DNA of 64,000 nucleotides from positions 248,001 through 312,000 of the forward strand of contig NZ_JADDIU010000001.1 in assembly GCF_016464375.1 (NCBI RefSeq). Reading direction: 5' to 3'. Below are positions 54,246 to 64,000 of this stretch, piece by piece (the first letter of the stretch is position 1; each line of letters opens with the position of its first letter). The translations under genes were made by a program, and so were the position numbers. Below the pieces are notes generated by a model. That model was not told the DNA's origin and made no database searches. It saw only the letters and a list, made by a program, of their open reading frames with translations. Source of the DNA: Bacillus renqingensis (GTDB taxonomy: Bacteria > Bacillota > Bacilli > Bacillales > Cytobacillaceae).

Positions 54246-54950
54246 TTAACCACCTAAAATTGGATCAAAAATAATATTGTCTGCCTTTTCCAATTTAAAA
54301 ATAATATCATCATTTACCAGCTGGTCCTTCACCCCACCTGTTAGATTTAAGGAAGAAGCAAGAACCTCCGGATCACCAATGGCTGTAATCACAAATGGAG
54401 CAGGGTACGGGACACCATCAACCGTAATAACAGGTCCGTTACACACAATATAAGAATGGCTTGTCAGTCTGGTTCCATTCACGGCCACTGCTGCAGCACC
54501 CGATATGTAGAGTTCATTAACCACCTTAAATACATGATGTTCATGAACCAGATAATGGTTAACATTATCTTCCTTTGGGTCATAAGCCCCATCCGAAAGG
54601 GTAACTTTTACTCCTTTCCCTTTAACCTTTACCTTACCCAGGAACAAGCGATATTTTTCGGTATCTTCGACTAAGCTTGAAAAAATCCGCGCTTCTTTTG
54701 CAAGCTCCTTCTCATTCTTTTGAACCTTATCCTGTTTTTGTTTTAACTCCATTTGAAGCATTCGATTTGCTTTCTCCTGATCAATCAATTGATTTCGCAA
54801 TGCCAAGGTTTGTTCATACTGCTTATCTGTCATTTTTGGCTTTTCATTCTCAATTTGTGTCAAATGATAGGAAAGGGCAATAATAAACCCGAGGAATAGG
54901 CCGACAAGGGATAATAAATAATGGTGACCCTTAACCTTTATCCTATTCAA
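54246..54950 (-). CDS. ylxW: YlxW, DUF881 family protein
   Basis: A 234-residue paralogue of YlxX: one membrane helix (HYLLSLVGLFLGFIIALSYHL), a coiled coil rich in Gln/Lys, and the DUF881 core (ELYISGAAAVAVNGTRLTSHSYIVCNGPVITVDG). I placed the start at TTG 54950 because GGAGG, inside the end of divIB, is spaced 9 bp from it; a TTG at 54977 lacks a ribosome site. Confidence 0.86.
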   Translation of the reverse strand: MNRIKVKGHHYLLSLVGLFLGFIIALSYHLTQIENEKPKMTDKQYEQTLALRNQLIDQEKANRMLQMELKQKQDKVQKNEKELAKEARIFSSLVEDTEKYRLFLGKVKVKGKGVKVTLSDGAYDPKEDNVNHYLVHEHHVFKVVNELYISGAAAVAVNGTRLTSHSYIVCNGPVITVDGVPYPAPFVITAIGDPEVLASSLNLTGGVKDQLVNDDIIFKLEKADNIIFDPILGG

Positions 54951-55716
54951 CCTTTTTTTCCTCCGCTTCTTCTTCAAAAGTCTTAAAATATGAACCGACT
55001 TCTAAGTCTATAATTCCTTTTTTATTGGGATCTAATTGGCTTATGATAGAAGGATAGTGTACCATCTTTTGGGCAAAATTTCTTAACGTTGCACTAACCT
55101 CGAAGCCTTCATTCATAAATAAGGAAATATGATAAGAGTCTGTTTTTGTTGGAGTATAATGGATTTCAGAAATGGAATTTACAATTTCCTTAGGAAGAAT
55201 TTCTAAGCTTTTAATCATTTCCTTTAGGGCCGCCCCTTCTTTAAATTCGAAAAGAATCGGCGAAGTTGTCGGAATGATTTCAGTTTTTTTATTTTTAAGT
55301 ACCTTACCGTTATCCATGACAGGAAAATAATATTGCTCCTGCTTAAGGTAAGCCATTCTCTTATGTTCCTTTACTTTAATCACAATGGTGTTTGGCCAGT
55401 GAATGTTAACCGCTGTACTTTTTACTTCGGAGAGCTTCTTTAATTTTACGGCAATATCCTTCTGTTTTACTTTCCAAATATTCGTATTATTTGTCAGACC
55501 GCTTGTGCGGATAATTTCCTTATCAGAATATACTTCATTTCCCTCGACCATAATCGACTTTACCCTGCTAAGAGGAGATTGTATATAGGCAATGATGGCA
55601 ATCATGGTAAAAAACAATAATAATAATAATACAAGCCGTTTGTTAGCCCTTCGACGTCTTTGTTCCTTAAGTTTGGGGATGCGGTCTTCGAGCGCAACAA
55701 TTTTCCCTTTGTCCAT
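54943..55716 (-). CDS. divIB: DivIB (FtsQ), cell division protein
   Basis: A bitopic divisome protein working with FtsL and DivIC. The 257 residues have a basic cytoplasmic head (KEQRRRRANKR), a membrane helix (LVLLLLLFFTMIAIIAYI), a POTRA domain (about 55-125, SIMVEGNEVYSDKEIIRTSGL), a beta domain, and an acidic/Lys tail that overlaps the ylxW start. It has its own upstream hairpin and promoter-like sequence. Confidence 0.95.
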   Translation of the reverse strand: MDKGKIVALEDRIPKLKEQRRRRANKRLVLLLLLFFTMIAIIAYIQSPLSRVKSIMVEGNEVYSDKEIIRTSGLTNNTNIWKVKQKDIAVKLKKLSEVKSTAVNIHWPNTIVIKVKEHKRMAYLKQEQYYFPVMDNGKVLKNKKTEIIPTTSPILFEFKEGAALKEMIKSLEILPKEIVNSISEIHYTPTKTDSYHISLFMNEGFEVSATLRNFAQKMVHYPSIISQLDPNKKGIIDLEVGSYFKTFEEEAEEKKVE

Positions 55717-55800
55717 TTAAAATTCCTCCACCTACAAAGTGGTAGCACATGATTACTGCTAAAAAAGCTTGTCCGCCTTTTATGGTAAGAGCAGTTCTTA

Positions 55801-55837
55801 AAAGAGAAAACAACGGCACGATGAATCATGCCGTTAT
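55801..55837 (-). terminator. Hairpin between murB and divIB, likely terminator
   Basis: AACGGCA and TGCCGTT form a 7-bp stem around a 10-base loop, followed on the minus strand by GTTTTCTCTTTT. It may partly end the murG-murB message. Confidence 0.6.
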
Positions 55838-55876
55838 GGATTTTCTTTCGAGGTACGACCAATTATATTACCAGTA

Positions 55877-55885
55877 ATTATAACA
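55877..55885 (-). promoter_or_regulatory. Possible divIB promoter (extended -10)
   Basis: TGTTATAAT on the minus strand: a perfect TATAAT with the TGn extension. No good -35 is seen. It lies upstream of the hairpin at 55801, so a transcript would have to pass that hairpin to reach divIB. Confidence 0.35.
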
Positions 55886-55919
55886 TAAAATTGGTCATCC
55901 GTGAGACTAATTCTATTTC

Positions 55920-56825
55920 CTATCTTCCTATTATTTCAACCTCTGTTTCCATTTTTATTTGATATAATTTGAATATTGTATATTTGACATGCTGGATTAA
56001 TGCAAGGACATCGCTGGCTGTGGCATTCCCATCATTCACAATGAAATTTCCATGCATTTGGGAAATTTCTGCTCCACCGATTTTGTAGCCTTTTAAGCCG
56101 GCTTCTTCAATTAGCTTTCCGGCATAATTGGGCAGCGGGTTACGGAAAATACTTCCTGCACAGGGAAAATTCCATGGCTGCGTTACTTTTCGGTACTCTT
56201 TATTTTTTTGCATTAAAGCTACTATTTCGGCTCGATCACCAGCTGTTAGCTGAAACACTGCCTCAACCACAATACCTGGACGTTTTTTCTGGAGAATCGA
56301 AGTCCTGTAGGAGAACTCCATTTCTTCATTAGTAAGCCATTCCATCGAGCCGTCATTAAATAAAATATGGGCCTTTGTTAATACTTTACTAATATCTGAG
56401 CCATGGGCTCCGGCATTCATATAGACAGCCCCGCCTACAGACCCGGGAATGCCGCTGGCAAATTCCAGTCCTGAAAGCCCCTTCCTGCTTATTAATGTTG
56501 ACAAGCTTACAAGTGAATGGCCTCCACCGACCGTAATTTCTGTTTCATCTATCTTAAGGTGATCCATTCCCCGACCAAGCTTAATGACAGCCCCTTCGAT
56601 TCCTTTATCAGAAACGAGGAGATTGGAGCCCCGGCCTATTGACCGCCATTTTAATCGGTGTTTTTGAATGACCATCATGACCTTTTGTAAGTTTTCAATT
56701 GACGATGGTTCAATAAACAAATCCGCAGGACCGCCAATTTTGATTGTGGTATGTCGGGCAAGTGGTTCATTAGGCTTTACTTCCCCGATATTTAAAGCTT
56801 GCAGCTCACTTTTGATTTCATCCAT
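55920..56825 (-). CDS. murB: UDP-N-acetylenolpyruvoylglucosamine reductase
   Basis: A FAD enzyme that makes UDP-N-acetylmuramate with NADPH. The 301 residues are a type IIa Mur[44 protein letters not shown], and the catalytic Ser in [10 protein letters not shown]. It lies downstream of murG. Confidence 0.97.
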   Translation of the reverse strand: MDEIKSELQALNIGEVKPNEPLARHTTIKIGGPADLFIEPSSIENLQKVMMVIQKHRLKWRSIGRGSNLLVSDKGIEGAVIKLGRGMDHLKIDETEITVGGGHSLVSLSTLISRKGLSGLEFASGIPGSVGGAVYMNAGAHGSDISKVLTKAHILFNDGSMEWLTNEEMEFSYRTSILQKKRPGIVVEAVFQLTAGDRAEIVALMQKNKEYRKVTQPWNFPCAGSIFRNPLPNYAGKLIEEAGLKGYKIGGAEISQMHGNFIVNDGNATASDVLALIQHVKYTIFKLYQIKMETEVEIIGR

Positions 56826-56891
56826 CTATATCACCCTTACTTTCATTCATCCGTCGTATAATGTTTAATTTATGCAAGAAATGAAATTGGG

Positions 56892-57995
56892 CTACTTTTG
56901 ATTTACTCTCATAAGTTGTTCCATCACTTTATAAAGCTTGGAAGCAGCATCTGGAACACCCATTTCCCTAGCCTTACGTTTCATTTCTGCAATCACTTGT
57001 TGATCTAACATAATTCGATCAATCTGACTGACAAGCGTATTACTGGTTAAGTCTTTCTCTAACAATATCTTTGCTGCCCCGTGATCACTAAGGGAACGGG
57101 CATTTTTTTCTTGGTGATTATTGGTGACATAAGGGCTGGGAATTAAAATGCTGGGAATACCGAGTGAAGTAATCTCAGCAAGTGTCGTTGCTCCTGCCCG
57201 TGAAACAACTAAATCCACACCGGCGAGAACCTCTGGCATATTATGAATAAACGGTTTAATAACTACATTGTCAGGATTCCCCACAAGCTCTGCTTCCTTT
57301 TTGACATCCTCATAATGAACCTCACCGGTCACATAAAGAACCTGATAGGGCTTACCCACTAATTCCGGTAAAGCTTTAACCACGGCCTCATTGATCGGTC
57401 TGGCACCACGACTGCCGCCAAAGATGAGAACAATCGGTTTGGTTGCACTAAGTCCAGCAGACAGTCTTCCCTTGATCCCGTCGTTGCCGATTACCTCAGA
57501 GGCACGGGGATTACCGGTAAAAACAGTTTTTTCCGGTGGGAAAAACTCCTTGGCATCTTCAAAGCAAATGGCAATCTTGTTGACATAGCGGCTCAAGAAC
57601 TTATTTGTAAGACCAGGAACACTATTTTGTTCATGGATGATGGTAGGAATACGGAGCTTAGCGGCCGCGTATACGACAGGCCCGCAGACATAACCACCGG
57701 TCCCAATCACAATGTCCGGTTGAAATTCTTTCAAAAATTTCTTACTGTCCTTCACCCCTTTTAGGAAGCGAAAAATCGTTTTAATATTCTCAAATGATAG
57801 CTTTCTTTTAAAGCCGGTAATATGAATGGATTTAAACGGAATATTTTCACGTGGTACAAGTTTACTTTCTAACCCATTTTGCGTACCTATGTATAGAAAA
57901 TCCGCATGTTTATTAACTTTTTGAATTTCCCTCATTAATGCGAGAGCAGGATAAATATGTCCTCCAGTTCCCCCGCCGCTTACTGCTATCTTCAT
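56892..57995 (-). CDS. murG: MurG, lipid II-forming GlcNAc transferase
   Basis: Transfers GlcNAc to lipid I at the cytoplasmic membrane. The 367 residues have the N-terminal lipid I site [42 protein letters not shown], and the UDP-GlcNAc site [12 protein letters not shown] and [12 protein letters not shown] terminator separates it from spoVE. Confidence 0.97.
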   Translation of the reverse strand: MKIAVSGGGTGGHIYPALALMREIQKVNKHADFLYIGTQNGLESKLVPRENIPFKSIHITGFKRKLSFENIKTIFRFLKGVKDSKKFLKEFQPDIVIGTGGYVCGPVVYAAAKLRIPTIIHEQNSVPGLTNKFLSRYVNKIAICFEDAKEFFPPEKTVFTGNPRASEVIGNDGIKGRLSAGLSATKPIVLIFGGSRGARPINEAVVKALPELVGKPYQVLYVTGEVHYEDVKKEAELVGNPDNVVIKPFIHNMPEVLAGVDLVVSRAGATTLAEITSLGIPSILIPSPYVTNNHQEKNARSLSDHGAAKILLEKDLTSNTLVSQIDRIMLDQQVIAEMKRKAREMGVPDAASKLYKVMEQLMRVNQK

Positions 57996-58100
57996 TTTTT
58001 CACCTCATTAAGTTGCTAAACACCATTCTACTATAAATATCAATTAAAAAAAGCCTATAAAAAATAATGTTATTGAAATGTAACTTCATTATAAGTGTAC

Positions 58101-58137
58101 CGTAAATAAAAAGAACCCTGCAAATATACAGGGTGCC
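58101..58137 (-). terminator. spoVE terminator
   Basis: ACCCTG and CAGGGT around a short AT loop with TTCTTTTT on the minus strand, beginning right at the spoVE stop codon. murG downstream would need readthrough or its own promoter; the 140-bp gap has only weak promoter-like sequence. Confidence 0.75.
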
Positions 58138-58138
58138 T

Positions 58139-59239
58139 TTAATATCTGGAATAGCGGCTAATATTTAGGAGAACACCGATGGCCATTAACATTAATGTTA
58201 ATGAAGAGCCCCCATAGCTTAAAAACGGCAGTGTAATCCCGGTAACCGGCATAAGACCAGTGACAACGCCAATATTAATCATCACTTGAATCGCTACCAT
58301 TGCAATGATTCCGACGGCGAGAAAGCTTCCATATAAATCAGGCGCACCTAAAGCGATGCGTATCCCCCGCCACAAAAGCAAGCTAAACAAGAGGATGATA
58401 AAGGAGCCGCCGATAAAGCCCAGTTCTTCTGAAAGAATCGCAAAGATAAAGTCGGTTTGCGGTTCTGGCAGGTAAAAAAACTTTTGCCTGCTCTCCCCCA
58501 GCCCAAGCCCAAACAGGCCGCCGGGGCCAATGGCAAAAAGCGATTGAATAATTTGAAAACCACTGTCCTGCGGGTCTGACCAAGGATCAAGGAACGAGGT
58601 AATCCGCTTTATTCGATATGGAGCGGAAGCAATTAGACCAACGAAGCCGGCAACCCCTAATAATCCCAAAAAAGCAAAATGACTAACCTTGGCACCTGCG
58701 ATAAAAATCATGACGACACATGTCCCAATCATGACAGTACCGGTACCTAAATCAGGCTGTAACATGATCATCCCGAAGGCGAGAAAGGCAAGCCCTAAGG
58801 ATGGAACAAGTCCTTTTCTAAACGATTGTATCAGCTTTTGCCGTTCAGAAAGATATTTTGCCAGAAAAGCAATCATCGCAAGCTTCATAAATTCAGAAGG
58901 CTGAATGGAAAAAGCACCGACCCCAATCCAGCTTCGCGAACCATTTCGGACATTTCCTATTCCAGGAATTAACACGAGAATTAATAGCACAAAACAAACG
59001 ATTAAGATGGTTTTCGCCCATGTTCTCCATGTCCAGTAGTTGATGTTCATGATAAAAAACATCGCCACTATCCCTACCACGGCAAAAAGGGTCTGCCGTT
59101 TCGCAAAGAAAAAGGAATCATGAAATTTATATTCGGCCCATATCGCACTTGCACTGTACACCATAATGAGACCTACTGCAAGCAATGTAAATGTGACAAT
59201 CATTAATATAAAGTCAGGAGTTGTTCTCTTTGTCGGCAC
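58139..59239 (-). CDS. spoVE: SpoVE, SEDS-family peptidoglycan polymerase (spore cortex)
   Basis: A SEDS glycosyltransferase that works with SpoVD to make cortex. The GTG at 59239 gives 366 residues, the same as B. subtilis as I recall; GAGGTG precedes it. About ten membrane helices are present, with VYSASAIWAEYKF, RNGSRSWIGVGAFSIQPSEF, GFQIIQSLFAIGPGGLFG and ITLPFLSYGGSSL as family marks. It lies downstream of murD. Confidence 0.96.
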   Translation of the reverse strand: MPTKRTTPDFILMIVTFTLLAVGLIMVYSASAIWAEYKFHDSFFFAKRQTLFAVVGIVAMFFIMNINYWTWRTWAKTILIVCFVLLILVLIPGIGNVRNGSRSWIGVGAFSIQPSEFMKLAMIAFLAKYLSERQKLIQSFRKGLVPSLGLAFLAFGMIMLQPDLGTGTVMIGTCVVMIFIAGAKVSHFAFLGLLGVAGFVGLIASAPYRIKRITSFLDPWSDPQDSGFQIIQSLFAIGPGGLFGLGLGESRQKFFYLPEPQTDFIFAILSEELGFIGGSFIILLFSLLLWRGIRIALGAPDLYGSFLAVGIIAMVAIQVMINIGVVTGLMPVTGITLPFLSYGGSSLTLMLMAIGVLLNISRYSRY

Positions 59240-59293
59240 CACTATACACCTCAACTAACGAGTTTTGGGGCTTAGCAGTACTTGGACAAGCCC

Positions 59294-60646
59294 CTATTTA
59301 AGCTTATGCACCGCTTCGATAAAAATGTCTCCCCTGACTTCAAAAGTTTTATATTGATCCCAACTGGCACAGGCAGGAGATAATAAAATAACGTCACCTG
59401 GCTTCGAGTAAGCAAATGCAACAGGCACAGCCTCATCAACATTATCGACACGCTCAATCGCTTTTATACCAGCTATGCGTCCTACCCGTTCAAGCTTTGG
59501 AGCTGTTTGACCAAATGTAATCATTGCGTTTACATTTTTCAAATAGGGAATCAGTTCATCAAATTCATTGCCTCGATCCAGCCCCCCTGCCAGCAGGACA
59601 ATCGGACCGTCAAAAGCAGCAAGCGCCTTAATCGTTGCTAAAATATTGGTAGCCTTTGAGTCATTATAAAATTTTCTACCCTCATGTTCCACCACAAATT
59701 GCAGACGGTGCCTGACACCGGTAAACGATTTAAGCACCTCCTCGATTGCCCGGTTTTCAACGCCCGAAAGCTTTACCGCTGCAACAGCGGATAAAATATT
59801 TTCAAGATTATGGACCCCGGGAAGCGCAACATCTTCTATTGCCATCACCTTTTCATCATGAAAGCAGATCCATCCATCTTGAATATAGGCACCGTCCGCT
59901 AAAATCCTTTTTGTGGAAAATGGAATTACCTTTGCCTTAGAATGGCGGGCAATTTCTCTTGTTTCTTCTTGTTCCGCATTGATAATTAAAAATTCATCTT
60001 CCGTCTGATTTTTAGTAATATTCGCTTTTGCCTTGATATAAGCCATTTTATTACCATGGTAATCCAGATGAGCCTCATAAATATTTGTAATAATAGCGAT
60101 TTTGGGATGGAAGGTTTCAACCCCCATCAGTTGAAAGGAAGACAATTCAATGACAATTGTATCATCCTTTGTTGCTTTTTCAGCCACACCTGAAGCTACT
60201 TTACCAATATTACCGGCAATTAACGGACTTTTATTTCCGGCCTTCATCATCTGATAAATAAGTGTTGTCGTAGTCGTTTTTCCGTTTGTACCTGTTATGC
60301 CGATAAACGGGGCCTCAGATATCTTAAAGCTAAGCTCCACCTCTGTTATCACTGGAATTCCTTGATCAATTGCACTTTGGATTATTGGATTTTCATAAGG
60401 GATTCCGGGATTTTTAACAATCAGTTCGAACCCTTCATCAAGAAGTTCCACTGGATGCTCTCCACAAATAACCTTAATCCCCTGCTCTAATAGCCCTTGG
60501 GCCTCAGGATTTTCTGAAAAAGGCTTTCGATCGTTAACGGTAACAAATGCGCCCAGCTTATGTAATAGAGCCGCAGCCGTCACCCCGCTTTTTGCTAAAC
60601 CTAGTACAAGAATTTTTTTATGATAATAGTCTTCAATCTGCTTCAA
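59294..60646 (-). CDS. murD: UDP-N-acetylmuramoylalanine-D-glutamate ligase
   Basis: Adds D-Glu in the cytoplasmic precursor pathway. The 450 residues have [13 protein letters not shown] (N-domain), the ATP loop [15 protein letters not shown] (about 116-130), [11 protein letters not shown], and FTGVRHRLQ and NDSKATN in the C-domain. The codons for TGVRH contain the 13-base motif of the rqcH/pyrE palindrome. It abuts mraY. Confidence 0.97.
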   Translation of the reverse strand: MKQIEDYYHKKILVLGLAKSGVTAAALLHKLGAFVTVNDRKPFSENPEAQGLLEQGIKVICGEHPVELLDEGFELIVKNPGIPYENPIIQSAIDQGIPVITEVELSFKISEAPFIGITGTNGKTTTTTLIYQMMKAGNKSPLIAGNIGKVASGVAEKATKDDTIVIELSSFQLMGVETFHPKIAIITNIYEAHLDYHGNKMAYIKAKANITKNQTEDEFLIINAEQEETREIARHSKAKVIPFSTKRILADGAYIQDGWICFHDEKVMAIEDVALPGVHNLENILSAVAAVKLSGVENRAIEEVLKSFTGVRHRLQFVVEHEGRKFYNDSKATNILATIKALAAFDGPIVLLAGGLDRGNEFDELIPYLKNVNAMITFGQTAPKLERVGRIAGIKAIERVDNVDEAVPVAFAYSKPGDVILLSPACASWDQYKTFEVRGDIFIEAVHKLK

Positions 60647-61621
60647 TTACAACCACACCTCGATATAGATTCCTAAAATGGCAAGGATTAACCCAACACT
60701 CCAAAAAGTGACAACGACTCTCCATTCCGACCAACCGATAAGTTCATAATGGTGATGTAATGGACTCATACGGAATATCCGTTTACCGGTCATTTTAAAG
60801 GATGCTACCTGAAGGATAACAGATAAAGTTTCAATTACAAAAACGCCGCCAATGATAATCAGTAATAATTCAAGCTTCGTAAGAATGGCAATCGTCGCAA
60901 TCGCCGCGCCGAGTGCCAACGACCCGGTATCACCCATAAAAACCTTAGCCGGATGTGCATTAAAGACTAAAAACCCTAGGACGGCACCAACAACTGCAAC
61001 AGAAAAGATGGCAATCTCCATTTGTGATTGATTCCAGGCAAGAACAGCAAACGCTCCAAAGGCAATTGCCGCCGTTCCTGACAGCAGTCCATCGAGTCCG
61101 TCCGTCAGGTTGACGGCATTGGAAAAACCAACCATCCAAAAGATAACGAAAAATACGAAAAACCAGCCTAAATCAAAGCTGCTATCCGTAAATGGAATGC
61201 TGATATCGGTAGAAAAACCTTTTTGTTTATAAACTAAATAAAAAATAACGGATATAATAATTTGTCCTAATAGCTTTTGCATCGATGTTAGTCCAAGGTT
61301 CCGCTTCATAACCACTTTAATAAAATCATCTAAAAACCCTAATAAACCAAAACCAAGCGTAACAAGAAGGAGCAAATACGTTTTAACGGTCGGTTCAGAA
61401 AATTTCCCCGTCATCACAATGGTTGTAATCACAATCGAAAATAAAATCATGATCCCGCCCATCGTAGGTGTTCCTGATTTTTTTTGGTGTGACTTAGGTC
61501 CCTCTTCACGAATGCTTTGTCCAAATTTCAACCTTCGTAAGAAGGGAATAAATACTGGCGAAAGTAATACTGAAATGAGAAATGCGACGATAATTGTGAA
61601 AAAAATAACTTGCTCCAGCAT
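60647..61621 (-). CDS. mraY: Phospho-N-acetylmuramoyl-pentapeptide transferase
   Basis: Makes lipid I from undecaprenyl phosphate and UDP-MurNAc-pentapeptide. The 324-residue product has ten membrane helices with [17 protein letters not shown], the [12 protein letters not shown] active-site motif, and SPLHHHYE. The ATG at 61621 lies behind GGAGGGAG, which is inside the end of the upstream MurF-like stub. Length equals that of B. subtilis as I recall. Confidence 0.97.
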   Translation of the reverse strand: MLEQVIFFTIIVAFLISVLLSPVFIPFLRRLKFGQSIREEGPKSHQKKSGTPTMGGIMILFSIVITTIVMTGKFSEPTVKTYLLLLVTLGFGLLGFLDDFIKVVMKRNLGLTSMQKLLGQIIISVIFYLVYKQKGFSTDISIPFTDSSFDLGWFFVFFVIFWMVGFSNAVNLTDGLDGLLSGTAAIAFGAFAVLAWNQSQMEIAIFSVAVVGAVLGFLVFNAHPAKVFMGDTGSLALGAAIATIAILTKLELLLIIIGGVFVIETLSVILQVASFKMTGKRIFRMSPLHHHYELIGWSEWRVVVTFWSVGLILAILGIYIEVWL

Positions 61622-61622
61622 T

Positions 61623-62072
61623 TTACTCCCTCCTTTCTGAACTGTCCGTTTGAACTTCAGCAATTTTTTTTAACATACCTGCAATATCATATGTTTCATT
61701 ATTTTTATTAAGAAGTTTTTTGTTTGAAAAGATAAAGTTAGTGATTTCCATTTTGTTATTTGTTTCTCCGTTTAGATTATTTATATACAACTGTAGTAAT
61801 TTTCTTACTGCTGCCGCCAAATCTGTCGTAAAAAACACCGGGAAATGATTTGGCGTATACGACGGTATGTTTTTTCCACGCTCCCATATTGCCGCAACCG
61901 CTCCATTCGCTATCGCCTTCAATAGCTCATCTGACTGATTATGGAGCGGAACAAACAACCCTTTGGGCTGTAAAATATCGGCACGATCACAAACCGTATG
62001 GAAGAAAATATTTTCCTCTATACCCTGTCTCTCAGGAAATAACGTCGCTAATTCCTTTAATGTCAAATACAT
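61623..62072 (-). CDS. MurF N-terminal-domain-only protein (149 residues)
   Basis: This ORF fills the place where many bacteria have murF, but encodes only a MurF/MurE-like N-terminal domain. [15 protein letters not shown] (about 29-43) and [17 protein letters not shown] resemble the UDP-binding domain, and [23 protein letters not shown] resembles its last helix. There is no ATP loop, no central or C-terminal domain, and the last 40 residues (ending QTDSSERRE) match nothing I recognise. A good GGGGAG ribosome site and 1-base spacing to mraY suggest it is expressed. True MurF should be elsewhere, as in B. subtilis. It may be a regulatory relic or a decaying gene. Confidence 0.7.
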   Translation of the reverse strand: MYLTLKELATLFPERQGIEENIFFHTVCDRADILQPKGLFVPLHNQSDELLKAIANGAVAAIWERGKNIPSYTPNHFPVFFTTDLAAAVRKLLQLYINNLNGETNNKMEITNFIFSNKKLLNKNNETYDIAGMLKKIAEVQTDSSERRE

Positions 62073-62074
62073 TC

Positions 62075-63535
62075 TTATCTCCCCTCGATTGCTTCCCTGG
62101 CTACAAGCCGGTCATCAAAGTCATATACAACATCGCCAACAATCTGATAGGTTTCATGGCCTTTTCCCGCAATTAACACAACATCACCGGCCTGCGCCTG
62201 ATTAATCGCTTCATATATGGCCGCCTTACGATCTTCAATAACCAAATAATCTTTGCCCTGCACCCCTGCTTCCATCTCCTTCAATATACCAAAAGGATCT
62301 TCACTTCTAGGATTATCAGAGGTGAAAATGGGATTGGTTGCATAGTGGCAAGCAATTTGTGCCATAATCGGACGCTTCGTTCGGTCCCTGTCCCCACCGC
62401 AGCCGACAACGACAAATACCTTCTTCTTGGCAAAATGTTGAATCGTTTTTAATACATTTTCAAGACTGTCTGGCGTGTGGGCATAATCGACGATAACGGT
62501 AAAATCCTGACCTGCATTTACGAGTTCGAATCTGCCTGCTACCCCCTTAACCGCTTCAATTGAAGCAATGGCTTCATGAATCGAGATTCCGGATACCATT
62601 GCTGCTGATATCGCCGCCAATACATTATAAACGCTAAACTTCCCAAGCAGCTGCAGCTGAACTGAGTATTTTTCTTCTTCAATTACAATATCAAAATGGG
62701 TTCCGGATGAAGACATTTGTATATTCACTGCCTGAATATCCGCCTTTTGATCGATTCCATATGTATATACATGTGCAGCAGTTGACCTTCTAAACATATC
62801 TGAAGCTGGATCGTCTGCATTTAAAATTGCGAATTTCGGTTTATCCTGGTTGAAGGAATTGCCAAGCTGAGCAAACAATAAACTCTTTGCCCGTTTATAT
62901 TCATCCATTGTTTTATGATAATCGAGGTGATCTTGGGTCAAATTGGTAAACACAGCGACATCAAAGTCACAGCCATGAACTCTTCCTAAATCCAAGGCAT
63001 GTGAAGATACCTCCATGACGGATGTCCTGACACCCTCTTGAATCATTTGCCAAAAGGTTTTTTGCAGTGTCAAGCTTTCCGGAGTTGTATTTTTTGTTTC
63101 CATTGTTTTATCTGCTATTTTTGTATACATCGTACCAATAAGACCTGTTTTTTCGCCGTGATCTGCGAATATTTTTTCAATGAGATGGCTTGTAGTTGTT
63201 TTTCCATTCGTTCCAGTAATGCCAATTAACCGCAGCTTCCTCGTTGGCTGTCCGTAGAAAGCATCTGCTAGTACTGCCATCGCCCTAGCCGTATCTTTCA
63301 CTCTTATGACCGGTACGTCAAGGTTCAGCGGCTTCTCCGCAAGTATTGCCGCAGCACCCCTTTTAACGGCTGATACCGCAAAATCATGACCATCGACCGT
63401 ATACCCCTTAATACAAATAAATAAGCTCCCTTTTTGCACCTTTCGATTATCGTTTTCAATCGAAGTAATTTCCGGATCTTCTCCTTTAAACGGAACTAAA
63501 GGATGCAAAAACGTAAGCAGCTGTTGCAGTTTCAT
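62075..63535 (-). CDS. murE: UDP-MurNAc-tripeptide synthetase (meso-DAP adding)
   Basis: Adds meso-diaminopimelate to UDP-MurNAc-dipeptide. The 486 residues have the N-domain with [21 protein letters not shown] loop [15 protein letters not shown] (about 105-119), the carbamylated-lysine region [10 protein letters not shown], and DNPRSEDP, the meso-DAP specificity motif. It precedes the MurF-like stub by 2 bp. Confidence 0.97.
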   Translation of the reverse strand: MKLQQLLTFLHPLVPFKGEDPEITSIENDNRKVQKGSLFICIKGYTVDGHDFAVSAVKRGAAAILAEKPLNLDVPVIRVKDTARAMAVLADAFYGQPTRKLRLIGITGTNGKTTTSHLIEKIFADHGEKTGLIGTMYTKIADKTMETKNTTPESLTLQKTFWQMIQEGVRTSVMEVSSHALDLGRVHGCDFDVAVFTNLTQDHLDYHKTMDEYKRAKSLLFAQLGNSFNQDKPKFAILNADDPASDMFRRSTAAHVYTYGIDQKADIQAVNIQMSSSGTHFDIVIEEEKYSVQLQLLGKFSVYNVLAAISAAMVSGISIHEAIASIEAVKGVAGRFELVNAGQDFTVIVDYAHTPDSLENVLKTIQHFAKKKVFVVVGCGGDRDRTKRPIMAQIACHYATNPIFTSDNPRSEDPFGILKEMEAGVQGKDYLVIEDRKAAIYEAINQAQAGDVVLIAGKGHETYQIVGDVVYDFDDRLVAREAIEGR

Positions 63536-63637
63536 TTATACCATATCCTCTCATGCATGCCTTTGTCAGAAGAATAACCATCTGACGAAAGTTCCACCTT
63601 ATTTTACATGAAAATAATCATTTTTGCTATGGTAATA

Positions 63638-63693
63638 AGAAAAGCGCAATGGCGGTGGAGCTGGACAATTCTTAAAGTCGAATGATATAAATT
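63638..63693 (+). repeat. Dispersed intergenic repeat, copy 5
   Basis: A short 56-bp copy: AGAAAAGCGCAATGGCGG, GGAGCTGGACAATTC, AAAGTCGAATGATATAAATT. It lies between spoVD and murE with the same orientation relative to the window as the other copies. Confidence 0.85.
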
Positions 63694-63702
63694 GTGGTCT
63701 AT

Positions 63703-63738
63703 AAAAAAAGGGAGGCAAAATGAATCCTGCCTTCCCTT
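63703..63738 (-). terminator. spoVD terminator
   Basis: On the minus strand GGGAAGGC pairs with GCCTCCC (one bulge), followed by TTTTTTTATAG. It begins about 12 bp past the spoVD stop, so murE needs its own promoter. Confidence 0.85.
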
Positions 63739-63749
63739 TTCCCCATTCG

Positions 63750-64000
63750 TTAATCCCCTTTCCCAAAGTAAAGTCGAATTTTCGATCCTTCTTTTACTTT
63801 CGTTCCTGCTTCAGGGGATTGACTAACAACAATATCCCCTTCACCACTTGCATCAATAGTTAAATTAATGAGCTGCTCCTGAAGTTCTTTTTTCGACAAG
63901 CCGACAAAATCCGGCAGCTTTAGTAAAGGTTTGTCAGGATACTTTATCTTTTTATCGATTTGCTCCTTCCTAGGGCTTACCCCCATCGCAGTCAAACCGT
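63750..64000 (-). CDS. spoVD: SpoVD, sporulation-specific penicillin-binding protein (3' end only)
   Basis: SpoVD is the transpeptidase that partners SpoVE in cortex synthesis. Only the last 83 codons are in the window. They encode a PASTA domain (LKLPDFVGLSKKELQEQL, then GEGDIVVSQSPEAGTKVKEGSKIRLYFGKGD). The C-terminal PASTA and the position before murE distinguish SpoVD; PbpB, normally one gene further out, also has PASTA domains, so identity rests on gene order. Confidence 0.85.
   Translation of the reverse strand, partial: GLTAMGVSPRKEQIDKKIKYPDKPLLKLPDFVGLSKKELQEQLINLTIDASGEGDIVVSQSPEAGTKVKEGSKIRLYFGKGD

Overview
This window is a chromosomal core region of a low-GC Gram-positive endospore former of the family Bacillaceae. 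The evidence is gene order close to that of Bacillus subtilis, spore-specific genes (spoVM, spoIIGA, sigE, sigG, spoVE, spoVD), a DNPR-type (meso-diaminopimelate) MurE, a T-box leader and three PyrR attenuators. No prophage, insertion sequence, CRISPR array, tRNA or rRNA was recognised. Almost every gene is on the minus strand; the exceptions are rpmB and rqcH.

Layout from left to right (transcription mostly right to left). 1-4.8 kb: 5' part of plsX, fapR with its own operator, recG, and the serine dehydratase pair sdaAA/sdaAB. 4.9-7.5 kb: fakA and asp23/yloU, then divergent rpmB. 7.6-20 kb: spoVM, then the run coaBC-priA-(decayed def)-fmt-rsmB-rlmN-prpC-prkC-rsgA-rpe-thiN (translation, ribosome maturation, PASTA kinase/phosphatase signalling). 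20-25 kb: rpoZ, gmk, remA, yicC and a calcium P-type ATPase. 25.6-27.3 kb: rqcH (plus strand). 27.3-39.2 kb: the complete pyrimidine operon pyrR-pyrP-pyrB-pyrC-pyrAA-pyrAB-pyrK-pyrD-pyrF-pyrE with three PyrR-dependent attenuators. 39.2-47.4 kb: rluD, lspA, ylyA, ileS (T-box), divIVA, ylmH, ylmG, sepF, ylmE, ylmC. 47.5-50.2 kb: sigG, sigE, spoIIGA. 50.5-64 kb: the division and cell-wall cluster ftsZ, ftsA, sbp, ylxX, ylxW, divIB, murB, murG, spoVE, murD, mraY, a MurF-like stub, murE and the 3' end of spoVD.

The genes themselves are ordinary; the interest lies in the differences from the reference order. (1) def, expected between priA and fmt, is a decayed remnant whose HExxH metal motif and reading frame are broken. 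(2) A trace of ylmD seems to survive just upstream of ylmE. (3) A 149-residue ORF between murE and mraY looks like only the N-terminal domain of MurF, yet it has a good ribosome site and is tightly packed against mraY. (4) A 47-bp near-perfect palindrome sits at the convergent ends of rqcH and pyrE and supplies the same last residues (KVSGTM) and the stop codons of both proteins; its 13-base half-motif recurs inside pyrC and murD. (5) A modular dispersed repeat is present in five copies at four intergenic sites. (6) An 11-bp inverted repeat overlaps the likely asp23-fakA promoter.

I found no obviously new multi-gene system. The most promising undescribed items are the short repeats and the MurF stub. 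Comparisons with B. subtilis are from memory, not from a search.
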